DNA of 24,962 nucleotides from a virus (IMGVR_UViG_3300020139_000039:1-24962), one strand, 5' to 3'; counted from the stretch's first letter, positions 14,244-22,699 are shown. The notes: generated by a model from the letters alone, not told the origin. Numbers and translations: made by a program.

Positions 14244-17200
14244 CTATACACCTACTTTTAGGGTTACACCTAAAGCTAACAACAGTCGCTCTAAGTACTC
14301 CCTATTTCTAGGAGGTATAGTCAGCTCTCGCAAAGAGACACTTCCTGTATCTATAATCCTTCTCCAGATCTGTGGAGACACATCTTTAGGCACTGCAAAG
14401 AGCTCTTTTACAAGTGCAGGAGTATCTCTGCTCAACAAGACCCAACTCATTTGCTCGTCAATCTTTTGTCCACCAAATTTCTTCTTCCCCTGTAGTGCAC
14501 TACCAAGAGAAGCATAAGATCCTACGGATCTAGCTGTCTCCTTTGCTCTAGCTTCATGTACGAGTTTGTATATGTAAAGGTATCCTACATGTACAGCAAT
14601 AGCGCTTAATCCGAACTTGGATCTCACCCTAGTGGTAGTAGGTATGTTGTAAGTAGCAAGTACCTTCTTTATCTGTTCCCAAGTTGGTTCCTTGAATGGA
14701 GGCACAAAGATAGGTACGAACTGTTTCTGCTTTGCTAAAGCTTCACACATCGAGGTTACAGCCTTCTTTGAGGTATTATCCAACGAGTCAACAATAGTTC
14801 TCATTGTCTCTATAGCTCGTGAGCTGTAACCCTCTTTAGTGAGTAACTCGTTATACCAGTGTACGATATTTGAGAGTGCTAGCTCGTAGAGCTGTCCAAC
14901 ATTCATTCTATTGAATACACCTATAGGGTTTAGTACTAGATCGAATGGTCTCCCACGTTCGTCTTTGAACATCTCTTCATCTGGGAACACTACACTAATA
15001 ACTCCTTTATTCCCATGTCTATTGGTCAACTTATCTCCCTCACTTGCTATACTTTGCCACTCTAAGTAGAACTCAAATACGCCCAGTACTGGTTCATCTT
15101 TGTAGAGAACTCTGGATTGTACTGTGAGATCTTTTTCGTACGTCTTTAGTGCGAGACTAGTCTGCAACAATTGTGGAGTAACAACTGCTCGTTTCAGACG
15201 CACATGGACGTCAGTGTGTGCTATAACCGATTGCTGATTACCTAATCTTTCAAACACTACATCCTGTTTTGAGAAATCCTCTACCATCTCAGACTCAGAG
15301 GAAGCAGTACCACTAATTACAAAAATAGGATCTCCTCTCTTCACCAAACCAGTGCTAATCTTAGTAACCGATTGACGAGGTAGTACCTTGATGACGATTC
15401 TATTGCCTGCACTAGAGGTCAACTTTTTGGATGCGCTTTCAGATACGATCACTGCATCCTCAAAAACTGTGAGGGACGGAACGAATGCTGTATAGAGGTT
15501 TACTCCAAGTGTAAGAGGACCTCTAGAGTGGAACTCTTCCGCAACAGCTACCTCATCACCTACCTTAACTTTACTGCCAAGCTTCACTACTGGTGACCAA
15601 TGAATAAAATTGCTGTATCCTGATAGAGTAGGCTCTAACGAGATGGTGTACTTTCTTTTTGGAGAGGAAGCAATCACGATATGGTCTCTAGTCACTTCCA
15701 CTACCTCACCTGCTACAGGGGATCTCTTGTTGTATGTAGTTAGCTCCCTTATCGTGTACTCCCAACCTGTTTGTACATAGGGCACTTCACTGTAGACTAG
15801 TGGTATAGCTTGTCGTACATGGTTAGCCGCCATATGTAGTCTGTTTCCATCATTGAACCTAGCATATGGCACAGTACTAAGAGCTACACCAAAGGGATAC
15901 TCCTCATCTGCAGTCTCCAAAGTGGAGTTTGGAGTGATTCTAGCTGGCAGAGCTAAACGCTGAACCAAACCAACTGCGTCTCCACTAGGAGTGTCCACAG
16001 GATCAATAATACCCTTTGCTTTTGGATGGAAGTTCCTAGATGAGAAACTAGCATGCTCTCCCATATGCTGATAACTTACAGAAGTCAGAGAAGAGAGTGC
16101 ACTTACAGCATTGGTAGTATCAAGGAGCACTACTCTACCTTCTGCTATCAAACTCTTCACTAGAATCTCCTCACCAAATGCAGACAGTTGCTTTCCTGCG
16201 CGAGCTACATATACAGCAACCAGATGTGCCAACACTTCGTCTAACTCTTGAGACTTAACATTCAGTAGGGAGACATCTGTAGGAGAATGTACTACCCCTC
16301 TAGCAGATAAAGTAGCTAGCGTATAGAAGACTCCCAATGAGTCGTTCGGATCTAGATTCCAACGTTTGCTCTCCATTTGCCATGCAACATCATTTATGAG
16401 TCCCACTTGCCTCTCAAACTTCCTTATCAAAGTAGGATCACCAAATCTCTCAGTTAATGCTTGCGTCCATGTTAGTGAGCTCAATGGATCTCCCGTTTTA
16501 GGCGTATAAACTTTGAGGCCATTTAGGAGGGCCTCTTGCAATCTATTGGTCACTTTGAACGTAGTACGTGCGTGTGAAGTGTTCATAACAATGTCTTGTG
16601 TCTCTTTGTAGACACTCTCAGTCTGAATGCCAAACTTCTCAAGTACTTGGTTAGGAGGGTAGAGCGCAAACAGGAACTGTACTAGAGGAAGTGAGGTTCC
16701 TAGTACGGAGACATAAAGCATAGGTTTCCTATATACTTCTCTGAACACGACTTCGAAGAATGTCAATGTGTTATTGAACTTTGCTACAAAGATCTTAGGT
16801 GTAGAGATAACGGGTGGTGCTAGCTTGTAACGCAAAACATAAGGGTTTCCTCTATACCAGAACACTGAATGTTCGTCAACGATAGGTACAAGGACAGACC
16901 AAGTTTGTCTCTCTTTGGAGTCTATATCTTCGAGTACATAGGTCCATCTCTCGAGTGTGGAGTAAGTAACTTCATCACCGGGATCATAGGGCTTTCTAGA
17001 GAAGGAGACTACACGAAAACCTAACATTGGAGGGAAATGTAATGAGGAAAGTCTCTTGGCTATCACTTCGTTGTCTCGCGTGACCAAAGTAGGATTGTAC
17101 GAGACTCCTAGTGCAGTAGTCCTTACATCCTGACGTGCGCTTAATGTATGAGCCATTCTCACTACTTGCGGTCTCAGATGTTGGAGAAATCTTTGTACCT

Positions 17201-18182
17201 CTTTCTCGGTGGGCTCCACTTGAGCATTAGAGAGTGCTAGCCAAAGAGCCTTAGTAATGATACGTTGGGCTGCTCTCTTACGATAGTCCTGTACAGACAT
17301 TGTAGGGCGTTCTCGTGTGGTGGCGTCATCTGGAGAACGTTCGAACTCCTCAGCTTGCTCAGGTGTATCCTTAGCGGGTTCGGGCAGAGCTAGATCCAGA
17401 TCGCTAAACTTAACTAGTCTCACATATCGTGTCAGAACCGCCTTTGCTTGAGAAGCTTCCCTAGGTGGAAGGATAGACTCGAGTTCCTTGTTAGCAGTAT
17501 CAAGCACCTCCCTAGTATGTTTCTTTTGTCTCTCTTTGTCTAACAGATCGGGACGTAGCTTGACTCTCAAGAATGGTAGTACGAGTCTGAAGTTAGACTC
17601 GCTACCGTACTTTACACATATCCACGAAAGCTTACCACCTGTTTGGTAGGCTCCCACCAAGATTCCATTCAAGTGAGGACAATTCTCCAATAGCCTAGCT
17701 AACCATACAGGGTGAGTCATTAGATCTGCGTAGGAGTCTAGGTTCTTTCCCGTCCAATCACTGGCACTACTCACAATTAGAAGCCACTTGCTCTCTCTCT
17801 GTATCTCCTTCAAATATTCACACAAAGACGAAGCTAGTGCTTTCCATTGAGGACGTATGAAGTAATCGCCATACAATCCTATAGCTTGCCTGATTAATGG
17901 ATCTATGGGCCACAACAAAGAGACGTTCCTATCGTTCACATCTCGGAGGGTTCTCACAATTGCTCTCCGCCAAGGAGCGCGCTGGTGGAGTTCGGTATAG
18001 CCTTGCGTTAGTGTCCATTGACGTTGGAGGTGTATAGTTTGTGGTTCGTAGGCTACCTTAATAGGCTTGGACCAAGGCATGTAGAACCCCTCTTGTGTAC
18101 CATATGTAATGCATAAAACATCATAGGGGTCTACATAGAGACTGGTTGTGGTCTGTCCCAATTGGATTGTGTCTAATCTCAC
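14244..18182 (-). CDS. Phage DNA-directed RNA polymerase beta subunit, set 2, with long N-terminal extension
   Basis: A 1,312-residue RpoB homologue starting at GTG (GTGA overlap with beta'-2; GGAGG ten bases upstream). Residues 1 to about 380 show no cellular beta motif and include an acidic Glu/Asp/Pro-rich linker at about 265-292. The beta core begins near 385, with LVPIVDEHSVFWYRGNPYVL (431-450) taking the place of the ING/ERV region. VDTPSGDAVGLV (729-740) corresponds to ETPEGPNIGL. NDGNRLHMAANHVRQA (777-792) matches the DDANR segment, and FEDA is at 907-910. GDKLTNRHGNKG (1049-1060) has both catalytic Lys, and FGGQKIDEQMSWVL (1236-1249) is the C-terminal anchor. It is only distantly similar to beta-1, so this is not a recent duplication. 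It is longer than most phage beta parts, which are usually split in two. Confidence 0.95.
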   Translation of the reverse strand: MRLDTIQLGQTTTSLYVDPYDVLCITYGTQEGFYMPWSKPIKVAYEPQTIHLQRQWTLTQGYTELHQRAPWRRAIVRTLRDVNDRNVSLLWPIDPLIRQAIGLYGDYFIRPQWKALASSLCEYLKEIQRESKWLLIVSSASDWTGKNLDSYADLMTHPVWLARLLENCPHLNGILVGAYQTGGKLSWICVKYGSESNFRLVLPFLRVKLRPDLLDKERQKKHTREVLDTANKELESILPPREASQAKAVLTRYVRLVKFSDLDLALPEPAKDTPEQAEEFERSPDDATTRERPTMSVQDYRKRAAQRIITKALWLALSNAQVEPTEKEVQRFLQHLRPQVVRMAHTLSARQDVRTTALGVSYNPTLVTRDNEVIAKRLSSLHFPPMLGFRVVSFSRKPYDPGDEVTYSTLERWTYVLEDIDSKERQTWSVLVPIVDEHSVFWYRGNPYVLRYKLAPPVISTPKIFVAKFNNTLTFFEVVFREVYRKPMLYVSVLGTSLPLVQFLFALYPPNQVLEKFGIQTESVYKETQDIVMNTSHARTTFKVTNRLQEALLNGLKVYTPKTGDPLSSLTWTQALTERFGDPTLIRKFERQVGLINDVAWQMESKRWNLDPNDSLGVFYTLATLSARGVVHSPTDVSLLNVKSQELDEVLAHLVAVYVARAGKQLSAFGEEILVKSLIAEGRVVLLDTTNAVSALSSLTSVSYQHMGEHASFSSRNFHPKAKGIIDPVDTPSGDAVGLVQRLALPARITPNSTLETADEEYPFGVALSTVPYARFNDGNRLHMAANHVRQAIPLVYSEVPYVQTGWEYTIRELTTYNKRSPVAGEVVEVTRDHIVIASSPKRKYTISLEPTLSGYSNFIHWSPVVKLGSKVKVGDEVAVAEEFHSRGPLTLGVNLYTAFVPSLTVFEDAVIVSESASKKLTSSAGNRIVIKVLPRQSVTKISTGLVKRGDPIFVISGTASSESEMVEDFSKQDVVFERLGNQQSVIAHTDVHVRLKRAVVTPQLLQTSLALKTYEKDLTVQSRVLYKDEPVLGVFEFYLEWQSIASEGDKLTNRHGNKGVISVVFPDEEMFKDERGRPFDLVLNPIGVFNRMNVGQLYELALSNIVHWYNELLTKEGYSSRAIETMRTIVDSLDNTSKKAVTSMCEALAKQKQFVPIFVPPFKEPTWEQIKKVLATYNIPTTTRVRSKFGLSAIAVHVGYLYIYKLVHEARAKETARSVGSYASLGSALQGKKKFGGQKIDEQMSWVLLSRDTPALVKELFAVPKDVSPQIWRRIIDTGSVSLRELTIPPRNREYLERLLLALGVTLKVGV

Positions 18183-21100
18183 AGTAGTAGTTCCTCCAGA
18201 GCGCTTTTGGGTTCTTTCTCGGATGAGTACAACATCCTCATGACTCCTACTCCTGGGTTAGCAAACATTAAGGCTAGCAATGGAGAGGTACTAGCGATTG
18301 CAGTCTGTAGAGAGACGATCTGTGGTGGCTTGTCTTGATGATGTCTCCAAAAGAGTTCAGGATCATCCTTCACTCGATTGAGAAAGCTCACTAAGAGTTC
18401 AAAATGTATGAGTGGAAGAGTAGCAACAGTCTTGTAACTGTTGTATATGGCTCTCAGTAGAGAGAGTGAGTCGAACACCGGCTTGTCAAGTAGAGAGGTG
18501 ACATATGCTACAAGAGAAGTTACATCGCTAGCTAAAGAGAGTAATTCACCTACCACATCCCCTGGCTTAAAGGTAAACGCTAGATGGTGTACATCGATAA
18601 CCTCAGGTCTAACGCTCACTGGTATAAGCAAAGATGTCGTAAGCCTCCAAGTTGTGCTTTGTCCATCTACTTTGACTTGCAGAGTTTGTGGATACACAAC
18701 TATTCCTTCACTGGTGGAAGATGCTAACTTCTTATCGAGTGTAATAAATAACTCCAATTGCTTGAGTGCTACAACTACACCTTTCTTTGCCTGTACAAAT
18801 GGTGGAACGTCAACAAAAGCTAACAACTCTGCTGCTCCACCTGTATGGAACGTTTTCAAGACTAACTGTGTACCCCTCTCCCCTAAAGTCTGAGCGCTTA
18901 TAAGACCAATCTCTTTTGAACGATGTATCTCCAAAAGTTTTCCATAACATACCTCACATATACCTTTAGGATCCCTACAGTAGATAGGGGAGCGAATGAC
19001 CACGGGCTTCTCCAACGCTTCGTGAGTTATCACACTTCCATCCATTGTATACCTACCAAGCAGAGCTCTGGAGGGGTAGTCGTTAGGTGATACCCTCAAT
19101 CCTGTAGAGGTCCTACAATCTCTGGACGCTAGTCTTACAGGTGCAAGCAAATAGGTTAACTTTCGTGTAAGGTATCCAGCATCTGCAGTACCCAAAGACT
19201 TGTCAATGATACCCTTCCTCCAGCCAGGAGCGGAAGCATATATGTCATTGGGAGACAACCCCACAACATAACTGTTTCTGATAGGTTCCACAATAATCCT
19301 TCCAGTAGGATCTGACACAAACCCTCTAGCAATTGCTATCTGTCTAAGTGCAGACATTCCTTTGGTTGCTCCACTATGTACAAAAGCCCAAAGATTTGGA
19401 CTGAGAGAGGGAAGTTTCTTCCGCACTTGCTCCTCAACCTTCGTTAGAGTAGTCTGGAAGTTTATAGGTTCTTTTGCTTGTGCTAAAGAGGAAAGCATGT
19501 CTTTTGGTATCTGGAAGTCACCTACGGATATGCTGACAGGAAATCTATGCAACACTAACTCACAAACCTTCGCTAACCTACGATAGAACACGTTCAGTCC
19601 AGAAGTGTCAAATCGAGAAGTGACTTGGGAGAGTATTCTGTCACCAGTCTTAGAGGTTACAACCTCATCGATCCACATATTGAGATTATGTATAGTGTTA
19701 AAGATATACCGCCCCAAAGTAGTTCTGAACGTCTTATTTGCATACCTCACATAGGTCTGAGAAGAGAGGTCATAGTTCCAAATGAGTTCCTCATAGGGTG
19801 GCTCTTCCTTTGCAGGAAATTCTACAGTACGATTGAACGCCTTTCCAACTTTGTACGCGATTGGTAACGACTCTGCGGTCAACAAAAAGAGAGCTAACAC
19901 ATAATCCAACTTCAAGTCGAACCAAACCGCTCCTGTACCACTAGCTCGGAGGTTCCTCGAAGGCAATAAAGAGAGAGCCTCCCGCTGTGCTTCTACTGTC
20001 TGCGGAGCAAACACAGACATAGTATCTCCATCAAAATCTGCATTTAGTGGGGATGTGATATGTGGAGGGATGCTCATGACATAAACGTCCTTAATAGGTG
20101 ACTTATAACCTATGGGCCTTACAGCAAAGACACTCCCCCTATGTAAAACAGGATCTCTCTTTACTATAACTACCTTATCTTCCACCACTATGTCGATTAC
20201 TTTAGAGAACAGTTCCTCTAGGTCTAATTCCAACCCTCTTGAATAGTAAGCCTTCAAGAGAGCAAACACAACTGATTCTGAAGTAGGAATCGTGAGTCCT
20301 TTTTGTGCTAGAAATTGGGAGACTGCCTTTGGTGGGTGTAGGAGTAAGCGAATGATATGTGGAGCAAAGAGCATTGCAAGAACCCTATACGGTATCTTAA
20401 CATAGTCGATATCCAGAGATGGATCCACTGTGATTACTAACCTAGCAGAGAAGTCAGTCCTCCTAACGAGCAATTGACTTCTGAAGATACCTTCCTTACC
20501 CCTCAGACCTTCAATTATCTCCTCTACCAGCTTGGACAGAGTTGCCTGTAAGAGTTGAGGAGACTTCTTAGTAGGCTCAATCTGCATGTATAGGAGGTCT
20601 ATAGGGTGTACAACCCAACCCCTTGCGGGATCTAGATAGAGGGGCCTTAGAGCTGGAGGTAGAATGAGAACCTTGGTAGGCAAAAGTACTTTCAAATTAG
20701 TGTTTTGTAGAATACGACGAATGAGGAGAGGGACCTCTTTGCTTAGAGATGCTCTAGCCTCCCAGAGTGCTTTCACTAGTTCCTTACCTGTAAGACCATC
20801 CTTCGGAACTTGTACAAGCACTCCATCTTTGATCACTACTGGAGTGATACCCAATAGGCCTTGATATAAGAGCTTGGACTTCTTTTTACATACATACACA
20901 AATAGTGGGTGAATGAATTCGACACCCACATCATAGTAACATACCTTCACTCTCTTATCATCTTCAGTCTTATAGATGGAAGGAGAGTGTAGCCCTTCTA
21001 CATCTAGTTGGTCCTTCGTCCTAAAAATACGCAGTCTGGGAATCTGCTCAAGAGCATTCTTCCGGATATACTCATCGATGTCTATTAACTCTAATCTCAT
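18179..21100 (-). CDS. Phage DNA-directed RNA polymerase beta' subunit, set 2
   Basis: A 973-residue, unsplit RpoC homologue. RRTDFSARLVITVDP (213-227), VLHRGSVFAVRP (318-329) and the catalytic NADFDGD (353-359; Asp355/357/359) are present. So is a bridge helix near 623-650 (GWRKGIIDKSLGTADAGYLTRKL). The second zinc site is intact (Cys662, 708, 715 and 718, the last three spaced exactly as in E. coli), as is the trigger segment LVLKTFHTGGAA at about 746-757. The N-terminal zinc ribbon seen in beta'-1 is lost: only two isolated Cys (54 and 71) remain there. The start overlaps the preceding stop as ATGA without a clear SD. It is followed directly by beta-2 (GTGA overlap), again in beta'-then-beta order. 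Confidence 0.95.
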   Translation of the reverse strand: MRLELIDIDEYIRKNALEQIPRLRIFRTKDQLDVEGLHSPSIYKTEDDKRVKVCYYDVGVEFIHPLFVYVCKKKSKLLYQGLLGITPVVIKDGVLVQVPKDGLTGKELVKALWEARASLSKEVPLLIRRILQNTNLKVLLPTKVLILPPALRPLYLDPARGWVVHPIDLLYMQIEPTKKSPQLLQATLSKLVEEIIEGLRGKEGIFRSQLLVRRTDFSARLVITVDPSLDIDYVKIPYRVLAMLFAPHIIRLLLHPPKAVSQFLAQKGLTIPTSESVVFALLKAYYSRGLELDLEELFSKVIDIVVEDKVVIVKRDPVLHRGSVFAVRPIGYKSPIKDVYVMSIPPHITSPLNADFDGDTMSVFAPQTVEAQREALSLLPSRNLRASGTGAVWFDLKLDYVLALFLLTAESLPIAYKVGKAFNRTVEFPAKEEPPYEELIWNYDLSSQTYVRYANKTFRTTLGRYIFNTIHNLNMWIDEVVTSKTGDRILSQVTSRFDTSGLNVFYRRLAKVCELVLHRFPVSISVGDFQIPKDMLSSLAQAKEPINFQTTLTKVEEQVRKKLPSLSPNLWAFVHSGATKGMSALRQIAIARGFVSDPTGRIIVEPIRNSYVVGLSPNDIYASAPGWRKGIIDKSLGTADAGYLTRKLTYLLAPVRLASRDCRTSTGLRVSPNDYPSRALLGRYTMDGSVITHEALEKPVVIRSPIYCRDPKGICEVCYGKLLEIHRSKEIGLISAQTLGERGTQLVLKTFHTGGAAELLAFVDVPPFVQAKKGVVVALKQLELFITLDKKLASSTSEGIVVYPQTLQVKVDGQSTTWRLTTSLLIPVSVRPEVIDVHHLAFTFKPGDVVGELLSLASDVTSLVAYVTSLLDKPVFDSLSLLRAIYNSYKTVATLPLIHFELLVSFLNRVKDDPELFWRHHQDKPPQIVSLQTAIASTSPLLALMFANPGVGVMRMLYSSEKEPKSALEELLL

Positions 21101-21564
21101 TGAGCAACCAATATAGCAGTATGGTATGTAGGAACGCGAGGTGAACTGACACCTATGAAGATAGGTCTCTCGCTTTCCACAACGAACACGTCACCACTGT
21201 ACGTGGAAGTTTCTACTTGAGAGACCAACTGTGTTACAAACAAACTCCTTGAGTAAGTAAATATACTATCTCCTACGGAGATGGCATTCGTAGGTGACCA
21301 GAAATAGATACCTACTTCTTTCAGACATAAGACTTTGGTGACATAAGGTAGTGTGATTGTCAAATTCCCTACAGTCAAATGTACTACAGCAAGTTGGCTA
21401 ACTCTTTCGGTATTCCACTTGACGGTCGTTCCTGTTAATTCGTATCCATCTGTACCCGCTAGTATAAGTGACTTCAAAATAGGAGCGTCATTACCCACTA
21501 TAAGTGTCCTCATCTTGTTGTCTATGAATAGAAACTCATGCGATGTTGGAACCTGTATTCTCAC
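21097..21564 (-). CDS. Beta-strand-rich protein upstream of beta'-2, unknown function
   Basis: A 155-residue protein dominated by alternating hydrophobic strands (LTVGNLTITLPYVTKVLCL). It has no cysteine cluster, signal peptide or membrane helix. It starts with GTG, 6 bases after GGAGG, within the end of the previous gene, and its stop overlaps the beta'-2 start as ATGA. That coupling suggests stoichiometric expression with the polymerase; a virion protein or accessory polymerase subunit are both possible. No family recognised. Confidence 0.7.
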   Translation of the reverse strand: MRIQVPTSHEFLFIDNKMRTLIVGNDAPILKSLILAGTDGYELTGTTVKWNTERVSQLAVVHLTVGNLTITLPYVTKVLCLKEVGIYFWSPTNAISVGDSIFTYSRSLFVTQLVSQVETSTYSGDVFVVESERPIFIGVSSPRVPTYHTAILVAQ

Positions 21565-21823
21565 TGTTCCCCTCCTTCTCGTCTCTCTCTTCTCTCCTTG
21601 AACGCTTGCGGGGGTTGGAAGTGGAGACCTCCTGTATAGATACGCTGTCGGTTACAGAAATCGAGGACGCAGGTTTCGAAGGCAGAATTGACGAAGCAGG
21701 TACTGACTTATACAATCTATGACCTACCAGTATGTCAAATGTGTTGTCAGTATTCACTTTGTCTACTAACCCATAGTGGACCTCATCTTGTTGGTAAGGA
21801 TCACGAAAATAAACATACCTCAT
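21536..21823 (-). CDS. Small first gene of the polymerase operon, SH3-like N-terminus and charged tail
   Basis: A 95-residue protein. Residues 1-48 look like a small beta-barrel (YFRDPYQQDEVHYGLVDKV, then a strand and a hairpin). Residues 50-95 are a Ser-rich and strongly charged disordered tail (RKRSRREERDEKEG). GGAGG lies 8 bases before the ATG. It is the promoter-proximal gene of the long operon, so it is likely among the first products. A nucleic-acid-binding role is suggested by the basic patch only. No family recognised. Confidence 0.68.
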   Translation of the reverse strand: MRYVYFRDPYQQDEVHYGLVDKVNTDNTFDILVGHRLYKSVPASSILPSKPASSISVTDSVSIQEVSTSNPRKRSRREERDEKEGNSENTGSNIA

Positions 21824-21839
21824 CTAATAACCTCCTCTA

Positions 21840-21853
21840 CAAAATTGTTACAC
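21840..21853 (-). promoter_or_regulatory. GTAACAATTTTG element upstream of the polymerase operon
   Basis: On the minus strand GTGTAACAATTTTG lies about 17 bases before the first gene of the long operon, next to its SD. It shares the TAACAA core with the GTAACAAAAA elements. A short CAGG/CCTG hairpin lies just upstream (about 21853-21870). This is a plausible start region for the operon transcript. Confidence 0.3.
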
Positions 21854-21888
21854 AGGCGAAAAAGACCTGCGAATCCTTAACTCTTCTC

Positions 21889-21924
21889 TTTTTGTTACGT
21901 ACTGTGGTGACGACGTAACAAAAA
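21889..21924. promoter_or_regulatory. Perfect 12-bp inverted repeat in the divergent region (two GTAACAAAAA elements)
   Basis: TTTTTGTTACGT (21889-21900) and ACGTAACAAAAA (21913-21924) are perfect complements separated by 12 bp. They sit between the minus-strand polymerase operon and the only plus-strand gene. Each arm therefore presents GTAACAAAAA in the direction of the gene it faces; the right arm ends 4 bases before the plus-strand ATG. It could be a divergent promoter pair, a dimeric operator, or a hairpin in the leader of either transcript. Confidence 0.5.
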
Positions 21925-21928
21925 CCTG

Positions 21929-22630
21929 ATGCCACTAACTCCTTCATCCTTACTAACATGGATTAAACAGGAGCTCGGACATCCGTACTTCGCAATTGAG
22001 CGAACGGATGAAGAGCTGTTAACATTGATTAGGGATGTCACACTTCCTTTGTTTTCAAAGTATGTACCTCTGGTAAGCTTTAAGCATCTTACGAGCGCAG
22101 ACTTAGCTCCGGGTACAGTGAACGAATACTTGTTGAACGATCCAGACGGAGTGATCACGGTGTTGGATGTACTATTGCCTATTACTATACCGTGGACACT
22201 AGGACACCCCTGGTTGTTAATGCCTGGATTCGATGAACTGCCAAATACAATTATAGACATACATGTCGCAAGAACGAGACAATTATACAGTTTGTGGAGA
22301 CACGCATGGGAGTTCATACCGCCTAACAGATTGTTTATCTATCCTAGTAGGTTACAAGGAGTATCGTTCCTAGTGAGATATGAGAAAATACACTTGAAGG
22401 ATTTCTCCACTATACCCGCTAGGTTTGAGCATTCCTTTAGGAACTTGGCACTAGCTACTGTCTTAGACAACATTGCGAGCGTTAGAAGTAAATATCAAAC
22501 AATAGCTACACCTTTTGGTGAGATAACTCTGAATGTAGAGGATTTGCGTACGAGAGCTGATACGCTGAGGACACAGGAGCTTGAGCGTCTCTCCACATTG
22601 CCTCCTAACACTATTGTTGAGTTAGCATAG
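21929..22630 (+). CDS. Probable virion neck/connector structural protein
   Basis: A 233-residue protein and the only plus-strand gene. Its layout resembles small neck or connector proteins of large myophages: a helical start with TDEELLTLIRDVTLPLFSKYVPLV, a strand-rich middle, YPSRLQGVSFLVRYEKIHL, and a C-terminal helix. That C-terminal part contains RSKYQTIATPFGEITLNVEDL and ends in LERLSTLPPNTIVEL. I recall that the PFGEI..N.EDL pattern recurs in phage structural proteins, but I cannot align it here. The ATG at 21929 has no SD; a GTAACAAAAA element ends four bases upstream, and no in-frame start with a better site exists nearby. The opposite strand carries a shorter frame that is a shadow. 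The gene is confident, the role moderate. Confidence 0.68.
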   Translation: MPLTPSSLLTWIKQELGHPYFAIERTDEELLTLIRDVTLPLFSKYVPLVSFKHLTSADLAPGTVNEYLLNDPDGVITVLDVLLPITIPWTLGHPWLLMPGFDELPNTIIDIHVARTRQLYSLWRHAWEFIPPNRLFIYPSRLQGVSFLVRYEKIHLKDFSTIPARFEHSFRNLALATVLDNIASVRSKYQTIATPFGEITLNVEDLRTRADTLRTQELERLSTLPPNTIVELA

Positions 22631-22638
22631 GTTTTTGT

Positions 22639-22659
22639 TTCGATCGACAGCGAAAAAAA
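22639..22659. other. Third copy of the CGATCG-containing element
   Basis: TTCGATCGACAGCGAAAAAAA matches the two repeats at 4255-4296 (one substitution in the core CGATCGTCAGCG). It again adjoins the T-tract of a minus-strand terminator. With TTTTTGTTTCG just before it, it can form an AT-rich hairpin after the plus-strand gene. Confidence 0.4.
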
Positions 22660-22688
22660 TAAGGAGGTGGTTGGCCAGGCCGCCTCCT
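22653..22688 (-). terminator. Probable intrinsic terminator after the Csx3-like gene
   Basis: AGGAGGTGG (22662-22670) and CCGCCTCCT (22680-22688) form a 9-bp stem with one imperfect pair and a 9-base loop. In the minus direction it is followed by TTA and seven T residues (plus A7 at 22653-22659). It ends the Csx3-like transcript before the convergent plus-strand gene. Confidence 0.75.
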
Positions 22689-22699
22689 CTTGACCACAA

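Noticed and set aside
4762-21100. The polymerase genes as a bacterial chromosomal rpoBC locus
   Set aside because: Two diverged sets in reverse order, a phage terminase, hub and spanins, and no ribosomal protein, nusG or secE genes around them.
21895-22317. A 140-residue frame on the minus strand opposite the connector gene
   Set aside because: It overlaps fully with a longer plus-strand gene that has a coherent protein pattern, lacks a ribosome-binding site, and its composition is atypical.
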